A DNA stretch of 64,000 nt from Druceiella hillmani (GCA_039881145.1 JAYKKI010000061.1:11940001-12004000), one strand, 5' to 3'. Shown: positions 32,888 to 45,876, numbered from the stretch's first letter. The notes: generated by a model not told the origin, from the letters alone. Numbers and translations are program-made.

Positions 32888-34331
32888 TAGGGATCGCAAA
32901 AATAGCATTTAGCATGCTATTGCTAATTATTACAAAATACGTGTTAGCTATTTATATATGCTATTTATATTTCACAACTAATGCAAGTATTAACTACTAA
33001 GTGCTAAGTATTAACAGTATATCACCGAATATTTATTATTTTAGCAGCTGCTACAGTATTTACACCATGTAGAAAGCCGCCATGTGGCATATTATTTTAG
33101 GCTGCTAAATATTGTTTACATAATAATTGATTGATTCATAAACGGCATATCACTCGTAACAAATCTTGTATTATTGTTATAAGGGATATATTTTACTTTA
33201 TACGATTAATGTTGTATATGAATTGTGATTATATATGTCTAAATTAAAAGAAAGGTTTTAATAAAAGATATAGTATTTTAGATAATTGTTTCCAACTTTA
33301 ATTATTGTGTTTATATTTTGTTTGTGTTTTAATTTGATTTTGTGTAAATTGTTTTTACAGGTCTCTTGATCATTTGTGAAAGTACTCATAGTTCTCATAG
33401 AGCTATTAATTATATCCAATGATACTTTTTAAACTTGGAAATGAGTCATAAAAAGAACTTTTATGAAGGTATTTCTAATAAACCTGTCATATGTAACCCG
33501 TGTAAAAAAACATTTTTTTGTAAATCATCTGTAACTAATTTAAAAACATATTTAAACTGTAATCATCTATCAACATGTACAAAACTTTTAACCCAAGTGC
33601 AAGTGAGAGTGCAAAGTGATAGACATTCTGAGCAAGCATCAATATCTATCAATATTTAGGACTCTGAAGCAGCAACAATACAATGTCATTATCTAGTAAG
33701 CCTTCAGAAGAGAGATCCACGAGTGCAGATATTAGCACCTGCCTATCGAGGACCACTACAGACTTGCAACCTCTTCAAAAACGGCAAAAAATCATTATGT
33801 CATATGTTTCGCAAAAACTATACCCTGAACGAAAGAAAAAAAATCAGTGAAAAATCATTAAACTTATTTATTTTTCATTATTAACCATTCGCAAATAGTA
33901 ACCAGTTTCTGGCTCTTTTTACATTAATGGTTTCAAAAAATACAAATTAAAAATAAAACTACCATAGTTTTCATATGATTCCTTTGTGCCCTTTTAACAT
34001 TTATAAAGTATTGTGACCTGTATATTTAATTCATATATGTTATAGTCAATTTTTTTATCTCACATTTAACTGCTAAGTGTCATTCAATGTTTATATTACA
34101 TGTAATACAAATCTTAAAAATATTTACAAAACATGCCAAGGCTCCAAACAGCTATGATAAGATACGTTCCCCAATATTATAAACATGCTAAACCTAATAT
34201 GCATAACCAAAAATAAGCGCACCAAACAGCACTGTTACAGAAATAATTTAGTATTTAGTAATAGTATGCTAATAAGCAAATACATTAGCAGAATTAAAAT
34301 TAAAGAAAAATGGCATTAGCGCCCATCGCTA
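32888..34331 (+). mobile_element. Short decayed hAT element with imperfect 8-bp target duplication
   Basis: The left end TAGGGATCGCAAAAATAGCA and the right end, reading inward TAGCGATGGGCGCTAATGCC, are matching hAT-like termini. GTAATCAC (32880-32887) and GTTATCAC (34332-34339) flank them, 7 of 8 identical. At 1444 bp it is about half of an autonomous element and keeps only the N-terminal coding part. Confidence 0.8.
33435..33900 (+). pseudogene. hAT transposase N-terminal remnant (BED finger)
   Basis: From an ATG near 33435 the frame reads VICNPCKKTFFCKSSVTNLK, a BED zinc finger: Cys-x2-Cys and the Ser-x-Thr-x-Asn-Leu-Lys segment, though the final His pair is altered. After a break, KRQKIIMSYVSQKLYPERKK matches the linker that follows the finger in Ac/ZBED1-type hAT transposases. 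The catalytic core is absent. It lies inside the element with matching hAT ends. Confidence 0.7.
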
Positions 34332-34339
34332 GTTATCAC

Positions 34340-36699
34340 CAGAAATAGGATATAGAAGACGAAGAGATTATTTTTTGATTGATTTCATACTAAATAATTT
34401 TTGTTGAAACTATTCTTTTATCTTTCATTTTTTCGTTAAATTGAGAACCTTAGAAATTTATAGAAAATCTATTTGAGAATGAATAATATCTTGTCTTAGG
34501 TTATTAAAGATAACATCCAGCCAAGATTCAGAGCAATCATATTTTGAATAGATAAAAATTCACTACGTCTTCAACTGTATGTATGTATGCGTTCATAACT
34601 TATATAATTAAACATTAATAATGAATTTTCCATTAATCCGTATCAATTCCTAAAGGTAGATTTACCTTTGCAACGTCTACAGCATTGATTGCTTTGTAAA
34701 TGACATTAACAATTATGGAATAGCTTATTGCTAAATGAACTTCTTAATATTATACTCTGGATCCAATAAAATGTTACTTAACTTGTCACATCTTACCTTA
34801 TATTGACTGCATGTCAATCTCCAGCATGTTAATAATGATTTCTAGAAACAGGGTATTTGAGTTGCTCAAGTCAAAAAAATCTTTTGTAAATTTAAGTGCT
34901 TGATAAAAAAACTAAGTATAGCATAAAAAATAATAATTATATTTGTTTCAATGTTACTTACGGCTCAGCCAGCCTGTGACTTAAAAATGATTAAATTTAT
35001 AAAATTAATACAACCTATTCTCTTCCTTAACCATGGTTTTGATTGACAGATATTTTTTTTCCTTGATTTTTCCTTTCTTTTTACAAGCATATTTCATGTT
35101 ACTATCAACTACCTATCCCTGGCTTATAAAGCCGTAATCTTACCCTTGTCCCATATAAATTCCATTGACCTAAAGCACATTCAACAACAGTTTATGAATT
35201 GGTGTGTCAACTTAAAATAAAATCAAAATTTAAATTCATTTGAAAGTGCTCATTTTGTAAACACACATTTATTGAATTCTAGTGTGAGATTAGATTTCAC
35301 ACTGGAACTCGATAAGTGAAAAGTCCACAAGTTCAACATTTATGAAATATAAAATAAACATCATCCTTAAAATCTGTTGCATTTAAGTGAATGCTTGCCA
35401 CTTGGCTCAAAGACTCCATAACAAATCTTATGTTTTAAAAGTGACAGAGCCAAGGTCCATGGTTAATGTGACAAAGCAAATCCTCTCTCAGGTTATAGGA
35501 AAGCCTTTAGAGTGCTAAAGAAAAAAGCTTTTCAAATTTATTTTTTTAATTTGAACTTAGCATTCTTAGTATAATTACTTACCCTTCTCGATACAAGAAT
35601 TTTGGATATTTCTACTGCTAGATTGATATTGATCTCACAAAATATTCAATATATTAGGCACTCTTGCTAATAAACTTTTTACTGAGTAACCATGTAAAAC
35701 AACTGTCGGTTTGTATTGTCAGCAAGACTGGCTTCAAGGTAATATTTCTTGTAGTCAAATCTAAATATTTCAGCAATAACAATTTTGGTACAGACATTCT
35801 AACCTCATTATAAATTATTCATAGTGTTAGTTAAAATGACAAGCTTAATGAGTCTGTATTTTCGAAAATATGTTTTAACTAATTAGTAGTAATAATGAAT
35901 GAAGCTGCCAATTAGTGCTAGTTTTTGTAAATTTTGTTCACGAAAAGGAGTAAAGATCTATATGTAAAGAACCTGCTTTGTTATAATGATCAACCCAAAA
36001 AACAAACACTGATAGTAAACATGGTCTACTATCAGTGTTCTCGTAACAAGAAAAGTGAGAACTAATAAATCTGTGAAAAGATTTTCACTTGTGTCATTCA
36101 CTGATATGAATTTCAGCACAGGGTCATAAGGCCATTGAATATGAAAATTCTTGTTAATATGTGATCCAGAACTTGGTGAAGAAATTAATGTTAGGGGTAC
36201 AGGCAATACTTATACTCAAATAATTAATAACCACATAGAATATTTGAAGTCGGAGCCTGCATTAGCGTTGTTTACAAATTTAGAAGAAAACCTCAAGAGA
36301 AACGGTGTAGGTAAATTCTAAGCTCTTTTTAAAACGAGAATTATTGGAAATTAAGACCACACAAAATTATTCACACATGCCCACAGAAAATTATTCACTT
36401 TTTAAAAACTTTACAAGTGATATTGATGCAGAATTTAATTAAGAAGAATGGCTAGTTATGTATTATCCGTTTTAGTATCATGGTTTTTTACTCATATATA
36501 CTTAAAAATACCAAAGAAATCTTTTGTTTTTGGTATCATTTACCCTTGTCTCAAAAAAAAACTGAATCTCTTTCAAAAATTATCCAATTTTAATAATTTT
36601 TTCGGTGTTTTCTTAATAAAAACTTGTACAAGGATAATAAAATACAAAGAAAATTATGGAAATATATATTGTGAACAAAAATTATAACAAAAACTGAAA
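34340..36699. other. No recognisable gene
   Basis: 2.3 kb of AT-rich DNA with open frames under 85 codons. A 13-bp inverted repeat (AACACTGATAGTA and its complement) lies near 35985-36035. I see no motifs. Confidence 0.5.
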
Positions 36700-36897
36700 T
36701 CAAGGTGACATCATATTTTCACAGTCCAGTACATCGTCCGTATCAGCAAAATAACTGTTATCGTCACTATTATCACTATCACTCAAAATTTGCATTACCC
36801 TAAATTGTGAGCACAACACAATGTCACTCCCACTATTACTTTCTTCACAACTTGAAAAACGAACATTTTCACTCGGATTATTTTGGTATTCCGACAT
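36700..36897 (-). pseudogene. Acidic Ser/Asp-rich N-terminal fragment, possibly piggyBac-like
   Basis: 65 codons from an ATG at 36897, rich in Ser, Asp and Asn (MSEYQNNPSENVRFSSCEES at the start, then SDSDNSDDNSYFADTDD). Acidic Ser-rich starts of this kind are common in piggyBac-type transposases, but no catalytic part follows. The GC-rich inverted repeat at 37044-37107 sits about 150 bases upstream and could be an element end. Could equally be chance. Confidence 0.25.
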
Positions 36898-37043
36898 TAC
36901 GGGTTAAAAATTTTCTGTTCCTGGACCCTTTTTACATTGTAATTACTAATAATATTATAATTTGAACTTTATTTAACGCGTAGAAAGATAAAAAATTAGG
37001 GATGCGTGCGAGCGGCCTCCCCTACCGCGCACTAAACAGCAAT

Positions 37044-37107
37044 TGATGTTGCGAGCGCCATCGCGCTCATGGCAAATTTAGTTAATACGCGCATAAGCGC
37101 GATGGCA
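37044..37107. repeat. GC-rich 15-bp imperfect inverted repeat
   Basis: GAGCGCCATCGCGCT and AGCGCGATGGCACTC are inverted copies with one mismatch, 34 bases apart. They are strikingly GC-rich for this window. The loop carries TTAA, the target of piggyBac elements. Confidence 0.6.
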
Positions 37108-37548
37108 CTCGTTGGCACTCAAATGGTTATTATTAATGCTTCAGTCATTATTAAAGTGTTAGAAACCATGGAAAACTTAAAATTAGATTTTCCTAAGAGC
37201 TGTGAATATGCACACCTTGCATTTTTGTGTAAGAAGTGGTATAGGATTACAAAACCAAAGTACAGCATCTGACTGACCGGCAACATCGCTTTGCTCCACG
37301 CAACATGTATCTGTAGTGTTGCTTTGAATTTGGATTAGTGTAGTCTCTTGATTATATTTGGTTCTGAAAAATTGATTCTCAAAATCCAGCTGTGAAGATC
37401 TGAGAGACAAAAGCATAGTGATTTTTTGAGAAGAAAATAACATGGGCACAAAAATTTCAAATAGATAAGAATTTTTCTTAATTTATTATGGTACAGTTAT
37501 ACGGTTAATACTATTATATATTGTTATACAGTTAATACTAATACAAGA

Positions 37549-38071
37549 AATATACCCGGTCGCACCAAATAAGAATAATATTTACTATAAATCTATCCCA
37601 TACATAGGTAATGTATCACTCAAATTAGGAAAACTCTTAACTAATAATAAAAATATAAATAATATAACATGTACATATAGTACCTTAAATAACTTGGGTA
37701 AAACCCTTATTAATAATAAAGAAAAAATAGATAAACATAAAAAGAGTGGTATCTATAAACTTAAATGTAACGATTGTAATAGTGTATACATAGGTCAAAC
37801 AGGAAGAGATTTTAATACAAGATATAAAGAACACATCGCCAGCTGGCGTAATAATAAACCAGACACATCTCACTTTGCTAAACATCTCATTGAAAATAAC
37901 CATCACCCCCATACTGATAATGCCCCCTATATATTACAAATAAATACAAAAGGCAATAAACTTAATATCCTAGAAACATTAGAAATAAACAGACATAAAA
38001 AAGATATCAAGGTCAATATATTAAATGAACAACTAAATATAATATCATCACCCATTCTTAATATCTTCTAG
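37549..38071 (+). pseudogene. Penelope-like GIY-YIG endonuclease domain
   Basis: An unbroken frame of about 174 codons ending at 38071. SGIYKLKCNDCNSVYIGQTG holds both GIY and YIG, with the Cys-x2-Cys that Penelope-like elements carry between them. RDFNTRYKEH gives the catalytic Arg. SHFAKHLIENNH gives the two His of the Cys2His2 knuckle, and LNILETLEI gives the metal-binding Glu. All key residues are intact, so the domain could fold, but with no reverse transcriptase in front it is a fragment. In the full element this domain nicks target DNA. No ATG was chosen because the true start lay upstream of the truncation. Confidence 0.85.
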
Positions 38072-38229
38072 ATATAATATAAATATAAAACATTGATACT
38101 ACAGTACCCTGGAAATTGTTTCAGCACTAATACACATATAAATATAAGTATATATAATAAAAACAAAAAAAAGAAAAAAAAGAAAATTAAAAGAATTAAA
38201 TAAATAAATATATGAATACACAAAACCGG

Positions 38230-38380
38230 AGATATGTAGAATTAGTGTATTACCTTGTCCTTACTTTCAAATACCCTTGCTTTTGTATAAATATATTACC
38301 GATATAAAGATATGTAGAATTAGTGTATTATCTTGGCCTTACTTTCAAATACCCTTGCTTTTGTACAAATATATTACCGA
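38230..38380. repeat. 78-bp tandem repeat, two copies
   Basis: AGATATGTAGAATTAGTGTA begins copies at 38230 and 38308; the copies differ at few positions. It lies in the non-coding tail of the Penelope-like element. Confidence 0.9.
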
Positions 38381-38640
38381 CAATAACTTCCATTTAATTT
38401 TATTACATACACCCTAAAGTTTGCATTGCATAACTTCACATAATAACAACAATTGAATTTATTACCCCAACTAGAATACTAGTATATTGTATAACTCTCT
38501 ATAATATAATAAAACCTAGTCTGCGCCCCTGCAATAAACTCACTAACATAAACAATGGAAAAATCCGCACAAAGCAGTCTTCCGCTATTGTGTTTGAAAC
38601 ATATAAATGCTGTTGGTTGTTCCTAAGAGTTAATCTTTGC

Positions 38641-38690
38641 TAATATCCCACCTGAAGATGTTGTAATACAACGAAACCTAGGTCATGGTA
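38641..38690 (+). ncRNA. Hammerhead-ribozyme-like motif
   Basis: The core CTGAAGA at 38652-38658 fits CUGANGA. A helix II of 5 bp (GTTGT at 38660-38664, ACAAC at 38668-38672) follows after one extra T. Then come GAA at 38673-38675 and the short helix III ACC/GGT (38676-38678, 38681-38683) with a TA loop, and C at 38684 as cleavage base after the GT of the GTC triplet. Helix I (CCCAC before the core, ATGG after the site) is imperfect, with a C-A mismatch next to the core. Minimal hammerheads with very short helix III are known from Penelope-like elements. The extra T and weak helix I make cleavage activity uncertain. Confidence 0.5.
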
Positions 38691-39057
38691 AAGAAATTAA
38701 AGAAAGTAGAAATAATACTACATCACGTAGTTTCATTTAATTGTGAATAAATATTTTATGTATTGTGTTGTCTTTCTATTGTGATACTATTCATAGTCAT
38801 ATTATGAAGGCTTGATTCCTTTGTTATAAGGTCACAAGTTATAATTAAAAATGTAATTTTTGTTGTTGTATCCATTACGTGTCATGATAAGCCAGTGAAG
38901 AATGTACATTATTTCACAATATGGGTCACAAAGTTTTGAGAAGTCAAAATTGGTGTGTTTACGATTTTATATTTATTACACTAAATATAGTTATGACCTC
39001 ATGTCCACGGAAAATGTGGATTTTTTTACAACATTAGTTATTACAGAAACTGGAGGA

Positions 39058-39240
39058 GGATAAAAACAAGAAAGATTATTGGATGCATTCATTAATACTA
39101 TAAGGATACAAGATGGACCGTTTTAAACACTACGAGAAATACAGAGCACATACCAGGTAAGTTGTTTTCAGTATTTTCAGATGTATTGTTATCGTTTGAT
39201 GAATTCATGTCTCATGAATAATAATATTATGAGAATCTAT
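39058..39240 (+). pseudogene. Possible Harbinger-like transposase N-terminal relic
   Basis: Across one frameshift the + strand reads DKNKKDYWMHSLI, YKMDRFKHYEKYRAHT and KLFSVFSDVLLSFDEFMS. This pattern (basic stretch, Tyr/Trp-Trp-x-His, later a Phe-rich Ser-Phe-Asp-Glu-Phe) resembles the start of HARBI1-like nucleases in insects. No DDE part could be identified downstream. Confidence 0.3.
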
Positions 39241-41139
39241 TGATTCAGAGAATCTATTGTCATGTCTGCAATTGTCAAGTGCTGCTGATATTCCAGTATT
39301 ATTATTATTTTTCTTGATAATAGTTTTTTGTACTATAACCAACTTGTGGCACATTTGTATTGTTAGGATTAGTTTTCATGTTTATTGGCCAGTACTCACA
39401 CAGACAATGAGGTCATGCAGTTGTGTGGGTTGGCTGATATCCATGTTGATTATTATTAAATTTTAGAGATGGAGTCGATGAAGATGGGTATGGCAGTATT
39501 TAATATTTTTTATTGCAGACATGTCTTCAAATTTAAAATCCAACATTTCCTTTCCTACTTTGTTATCATTTCAAGTAATCAGGACACCAAAAACTCTAAC
39601 CAAGATCTTCTGTGGATCCATCTATCTGTGTCATGCTTTTTAACCACCTTCAGACAATGTAAGTTATTGTGGAGATAGCCCTCCAGTTGTTGGTGGTGAA
39701 ATCATAGCATTTGGAATGGTATCAGTATCAGTACTGGTACTACCATCTTTTAAGTAAGCTTAGACTATTGGCTGTACTTTGACCTTTTATTGCATAATGT
39801 AAAATAATTTGCACTTTTAAATGCAGAGTATTCCTTTTTGGGTACAGAATTGCCACTTTGTCAGTTACCTTTTTTTTGTGGATCTTCAACTGAAAAAGTT
39901 CACTTCCTTATTTATAATTCACGTTATGTTAGAGACTGCTTTATAATAAAAAGTCTACCACTACAAACTTAATTTCCCAAATTCCTAATAAGTGTGATAA
40001 ATAAATAAAAATTCCTTCTCTATTATAGTGCACACATACATATTATGTTATGAGCTCAACTCAGTATGAAACTGTGTTTACGTTTGTATATTAAAGTACA
40101 AACCATAAAGGTTTTGTCATCATTTTGCATTTGCTTACATTAAATTGTAGCTTATTATTCAGACTTCACTAAAATACTGAGTCGATATCACTTTAATATA
40201 GTTCATAATCAGATTGTTTTAGAAAAGTTTTAAAATTAGCGGCAAGCAGGAGGCAACAACACATGCTGACAAGAATTTTTGAAAATACTAATGTAAAATA
40301 TTCAACAAAAGCATTTGCTGCAGCCTGAAAAATGCAATATTGTCTGAGCACTTGCATTTCACATATGTCTGAAAAAATTAATTCTGATCTCTATATTTCC
40401 AATCAAGTCAAATTAATTTTGATCTCTATATTTCCTAAATACAGGACTTTCATGGCATGTTTAACCTGCATGTGCCAAAAGTAAACAGTCACAACCACAT
40501 TTTAAACTAATTTTTTGTAATGTTTGTTGTAAAACGATAGATGTGTATGAATATCGAGGATAAGCTCAGTGTTAAACGATGTCAGTTGATGATACCGTTG
40601 GTTTACACTAATCCATCTTTAAGAAGGAACACTGTCAAATGAAATCAAAACATTGTTAATTGAATTATATGAAACATTAACAGCTTCATCAGGAACATTC
40701 ATTTGAAAAAGATTATCGCATGATAAAATATTCATTATAAATAATTTAAAAAATCAGCCTTCATACTTGGAGAGGAGGAATATATGATCTGACTGAATCA
40801 TACCTACTGGTGCCGAGAGCATGCTTAACCCAGGATTATTGAATATAAAAATTTACAGTAGGTGGCCCCTTGTGCCAATTACTATGTTTGTCCTATATTT
40901 AGAAAGAGCATTTATAATATAGAGTTATCATCATATTTTAATATTATGTGGTTCATTCAGTTCCCGTATAGTTTAGAGCTTTGTGAGTAATTGTTGTTCT
41001 AGACCAATTACTGTGTTGCTCGTTTGACTAACTAATACAAAAAATAGACCAATTACTATACTGCTTTTTAAATTATTTTTAAAAAAGTTACTCAAATAAT
41101 TGTTTTTCTTTTCTATCGGATTTAACCGAAAAAACAGCC
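39241..41139. other. No recognisable gene
   Basis: AT-rich. Open frames at 39257-39466 and 39469-39678 show no motifs. 40376-40440 contains a short direct repeat (TTGATCTCTATATTTCC-like). Confidence 0.5.
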
Positions 41140-43201
41140 ATGCCAAAAATACCTCAGTACACGAAAGAAGCTCTCGACGAGGCATTAGATAAAATAAATG
41201 ATAAAACAATGTCTCTCAGAGCAGTTGCAAGAAAATATAATATTCCAAGAGCAACTTTAGAGTTTAAACTCAAAAATCCTACTTCAAGATTTCAATTTGT
41301 GCCAACATTATATTTAACTCACGATTAATTAGATACCATCGAAGAGTGGTTAGTTAAAGTCGCGAAGGCTTTCCAAGAAAGACAGATTACTCTCAATACA
41401 ATTCAAAATTCTTTGACTAATACTCCACGCGATACTGCTTTTGTCTACAATAGGCCTGGTCAAGGATGGTTAAAAGTTTTTTTAAAACGTCACCCCAATT
41501 TAGCTCAAAGAACCAGTAAGTGAGTTATTAAAGCTAGTGTCTGCGTTTCTGAAAACGACATAAAAAAATGGTTTGTTGAAATCAGGAATTATTTAACTAG
41601 TGAAAACCTAATAAAGGCAATCCAGGATCGACAACAAGTTTTTAACGCTGATAAGACAGGGTCCTAGCTTTTTCCTTCTACCGGTTGAGTACTTGCTGCT
41701 AAAGGTGAGAAAAATATTTTTAACGTGGAGCAAGGAAACTCTGAACAAAATGTCACAGTGTTATTCACACTTTCTGCAGATGGAAAGATATGTCCTCTTT
41801 TCATAGTATTTCCTTATAAATTACTGCCAGAAAAAATTTCGTCATCAGTGCCGTCACATTGGGGTATCAGACGCAGCGATACAGGATGGATGGCAGCTGA
41901 TGTTTTCAATTAGTTTATTATGGAAATGATTGTGCCTTATCTTTCTGAGAACAATATAAAAAACCAGTCATCCTTTTTATTGATGACCACAAAAGCCACA
42001 TTACTTTACAACTCAGTTTGACATGTAAGGAACTAGGAATTGAACTTTATCCTAACACCACATGTATTACTCAATAAGCCGATGTCTCCATTTTCCGGCT
42101 TATCAAAAAATGTACTGAAAAGCTGTTCGTCAATTTCAGACAGAAAACGTGGGAGAGGTTGTAATGATGTAAATATTGTTACAATTTTAAAAACAGGCGT
42201 AGATGATTTAATGTCGGATGATACAATAAATGGTTTTATAGCATGTGGGCTGTATCATCTTGACGAAAATGTTATAGATTATTCTAAATGTTTAGGTACA
42301 GGAAAATCAGATGAAGTGCACAATGTAGAAAATAAGCTCATGTTTCTAAAAGACTTTCAACATATTTTAGAACTTGAAATGTTAAACAAAATGAAAGAAT
42401 TGCGTTCTCGTTGTGCAAACCTAAATAATATCTTTTCTACATTATACAAAGTGTGGGCTTTTTTCAAAACGATTTTCCCCAGAAAGAACCAACCAGTATT
42501 GAAATACAGACTGCAAACATTACAACACAAATGTAAATGTTACCAGCAAAGGTAATGTGACAACAGTAAAAGTTATTATGTCTCCTACAAAAACTCCCAC
42601 ACATTTAAGCATGCTATCTACTTCTAACGATACATATCATCTAAACAAATCAATAAATGATTACCAATCCACCAGAAAATAAAAGGAAACTTATTAGAGA
42701 GACAGAAAAAAAAAACGTTTGTTATACATATTAGAATTTTAAAGCAGCTATTGAAAAAAGGAATCAGAAAAGCAACAAAAGGAGAATGAAAAAATGGAAA
42801 GGAAAAGAAAAAGAGATGAATAAGCAGCCGCAAGGAAAGAAAATGCTCTTATGAAGACAAAAAAAGATAAAGATTCAGGAAAGAAGTCAAAAAGTAGAAA
42901 TGAAGAAGGTGGATTTGGAACAGAAAACTTAACCATTGAGACTGAAACTGACAATTTGAATGATGCCAAAGAAGGAGGCAAAAAAAATGTGGCTGATGAC
43001 AAAGATAATTTAAATGAAACAAGAAATAAACCGAAGAAATTACAAAACTTGGTGGTATTTACCGGTGATTCATGCCGTCATCTAGCAAATAAAAATAAGT
43101 CTTTATCATGCAGTTCTTGTCAGAAATCTTATAATCACCAGTGCATTCCTATTAAGCATAAGGAACACATTCCAGATGGCGATGAGCTTTCTAGTTATTA
43201 G
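41140..43201 (+). pseudogene. pogo/Tigger-type transposase relic
   Basis: ATG at 41140 opens a psq/CENP-B-like helix-turn-helix (TMSLRAVARKYNIPRATLEF), followed after an in-frame stop by a Tc5-type DNA-binding part (TIEEWLVKVAKAF, GQGWLKVFLKRHPNLAQR). The DDE_1 domain begins VFNADKTGS (first Asp) at about 41640. QNVTVLFTLSADGKICPLFI and a GWMAADVFN segment follow, and after a frameshift PVILFIDDHKSH with the second Asp. Later parts read FIACGLYHLDENVIDYSKCL. The C-terminus (42851-43201) is Lys-rich and ends in a Cys/His cluster (CSSCQKSYNHQCI), as in some long Tigger proteins. At least five stops and two frameshifts, so it is dead. No terminal repeats were identified. Confidence 0.85.
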
Positions 43202-43458
43202 TTTTTTTATAGATGTACGATCTCATGGTCAATAATTGTAATTCTACATTTTTGTTCTTGTGTTGATGTTATTCAGATAATATATGACACTATGACAACC
43301 ATGACAATTCTAAACTTTATGTTACTTTTAATACTAGTACCTTTGACCTCATCACCATGAAATCTACCACTTTTTATTTCATTTAAAGGCATTAGAATTG
43401 TTGAATAATTGCTGTTTACAACTGGCCTAACAGTGAAGTGACAAGACTAATAGCCAAA

Positions 43459-43504
43459 TACCTAGACTAATGCTGTACAAGTACTGACAGCTTTAGTCTA
43501 GGTA
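43459..43504. repeat. 11-bp perfect inverted repeat
   Basis: TACCTAGACTA and TAGTCTAGGTA, 24 bases apart, with a further GCTGT/ACAGC pairing inside. It could form a hairpin of about 16 bp with bulges. Confidence 0.75.
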
Positions 43505-45870
43505 TACTAAGTCATCTCAAAATAAAAATAGCTAGCAAGGATAACTAAATACTGAATCGTTTGATCTCCTCTTCTATTTTTGTCCTTGGGATAGGTATTT
43601 AAAAGCATTTGTTTTATTGGTATTACAAAATCTCATTAAAGTTTATAGCTTTAAATAAGACTCTATGACCAAAAATTATTTTAATTGAAGACCAATTATT
43701 ATGAATATTTTCAACCATAATGCGTAAATTATATTGCTAACTAGACACTCTATGCTAAAGACTGCCTACAAAAAAATGTTAACGTTTTCAGGAGACAGGG
43801 GTTTCCCCATTCTATAAAAGACAATTTAGACTCAACAAACTTCAATTATTGGCAACATTAGAATTAGCAGCAGTATCTTATATTTAATTATTATTTTTAA
43901 ATTAGATTGCGCTAGTCATAGTTTTGATGTATTAGAACAATCATGTAACGGTTTGCAATATGGACCTTCCTGCCCATATGTATAGCCCTGGCAGTGCTCT
44001 GTATAAAGAATGGTTGAATAATGATAGAAGATATTGGGGAAAACATATGACTGGCCTCATAAGAAATAATTGCCGAAAACTGATAATATTATGATTTATT
44101 AAACAAAGGAAATAATGAGTTCCTTAGAAATAAAGGAAGCTGTCTATTTCACGCATAATATTTTTTACTAGATTTGGGATATATATAGTTTTTATTTAAT
44201 TAATGGACATCTCATAAGGAACATTAAATTGTTTATATTAATATCCATAACCAAACTTATAAGTATTAACAGTTTATTAATCATCAAATGTACTAGACAG
44301 AAAAAATTAACCTGAAGAAAATTCTAAAACACAATTGTATTAATATGTATGATACACATTCTGGTCGCTTCGACATTGACAACGATTGCTTGTAGCATAT
44401 GGCTTAAGGTAGGACACATACATAATGTATAAGTTTGTTATTCAATGTTAGTGAATAAATAAAACATGTTGCTATTGTATATTAAGACAACATTTACGTC
44501 AAAGTCATCATACATTTTTAAAATTTAATATTTGTAACTTTTGTTTCACAAAATTTGTACATTATAATTTAACATGAAATGTTAATTTTAGTTCGATTAT
44601 AAATTATCTTTCAATAGAATGCAATACCAAAAGTAATGCTTTAATTTTTTTTAATAGTGGTTAAATCAATGAAATAAGTAGTCGACTTGTAAATAAATAG
44701 TGAAAAAAAAGTTACATTAAGTGACCAAATTTGTATAAAAAAATGTGTTGATTTTGAATGAAATTTTCATTTTTTTTCAGTATGGGAGGTAAACTGTAAT
44801 AAAAATATTTTAGTGGTAAGAAAAACATTCCCAAATTGTATGCAAAATTGTCTGCTTGCACATTGATAAAATGAACAAAATTAGAACTTAATACATCTTT
44901 TAAAATTGTCACATTGCTGACTGAACTAAATAGTAGACGATGCACTAGACCACACTATATAATGTGGCTTCACATCGTAAATGGAAGAGCATAAACAATT
45001 ATCTGCTATATTAGTATAACTAAGGTGTATGAGTAACACTACAAGCAATGGCATTCACTTGATAGAATTAATGATGTTAAACACCATGTTAAATTACATG
45101 GTTTACCTGTGGTGCCAAAATGAATTTGTTTTATGTGATACATATTATGCAAGACTGGACAACAAAACTACAGTAAAAAAGCAGTCTATGTGGTACTGAT
45201 ACGTATATAATATATGCAAATACTCTGTCAATGTGAGCGATGAACTAATCTTAAGCCACAAGAAACTTAAATTAGAAACAATGTACCTTGCCTCATTATT
45301 TAACAAGGTCTTTTGTCACTGTATTACCTCTACAAGGATATAAATATATGAACTTGAATACATGTGGCTGATACCCTATTATTTAGAAACTTGCCCGTGT
45401 AAAACTGCCTGTAATGATCTCCTGTGAGTCCTATAATTTTTTAAAAATAAAAACGAGGTGTGTAAAATGACAATTTAACATGCACTTTCAAAAAGCTGAC
45501 ATACGTTGTTATTATTTAGTGAATCATTAACAGTTTTGCAAAAAATCCCTAGCAGGGGACTGTTTATGTGAAAGAAAAACTATTTTCTTTATTGAAAGTA
45601 ACCAATTAAATGGCTTTATTTCTATTTATTAGTTGACATATTACAATTGAATTTTGTTAATGCTACAGTACATTATCTGCTGAATAGATTTCAACTTTTT
45701 TGAATATTGTTGCATTACATTTCATTTATTCTAAGTTAAATTAACCATTCATTTGTAAAACATGATCGAACTAGCAAATTTATCAGTTTATTATCAGAAC
45801 TGTGGTGGAATTAAAACCAAGAGAAATTAACTGTGCATGAATATTTAAAAAAAATGTAAATATATTTAAA
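43505..45870. other. No recognisable gene
   Basis: 2.4 kb of AT-rich DNA without open frames of note (longest 77 codons, minus, low complexity). Nothing recognised. Confidence 0.5.
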
Positions 45871-45876
45871 TAAATA

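Larger units (their letters stand above)
37549..38755 (+). mobile_element. 3' part of a Penelope-like retroelement
   Basis: Contains the GIY-YIG endonuclease end of the reading frame, then about 680 bases of non-coding tail with a 78-bp tandem repeat and a hammerhead-like motif. The last 60 bases (CTACATCACGTAGTTTCATT and neighbours) recur at 57400-57440. The reverse transcriptase domain is missing upstream, so the copy is 5'-truncated, as is usual for these elements. Confidence 0.75.

Noticed and set aside
42624..43002. Two overlapping Ser/Phe-rich minus-strand open frames
   Set aside because: They are antisense to the Lys/Asp-rich C-terminal part of the Tigger relic.
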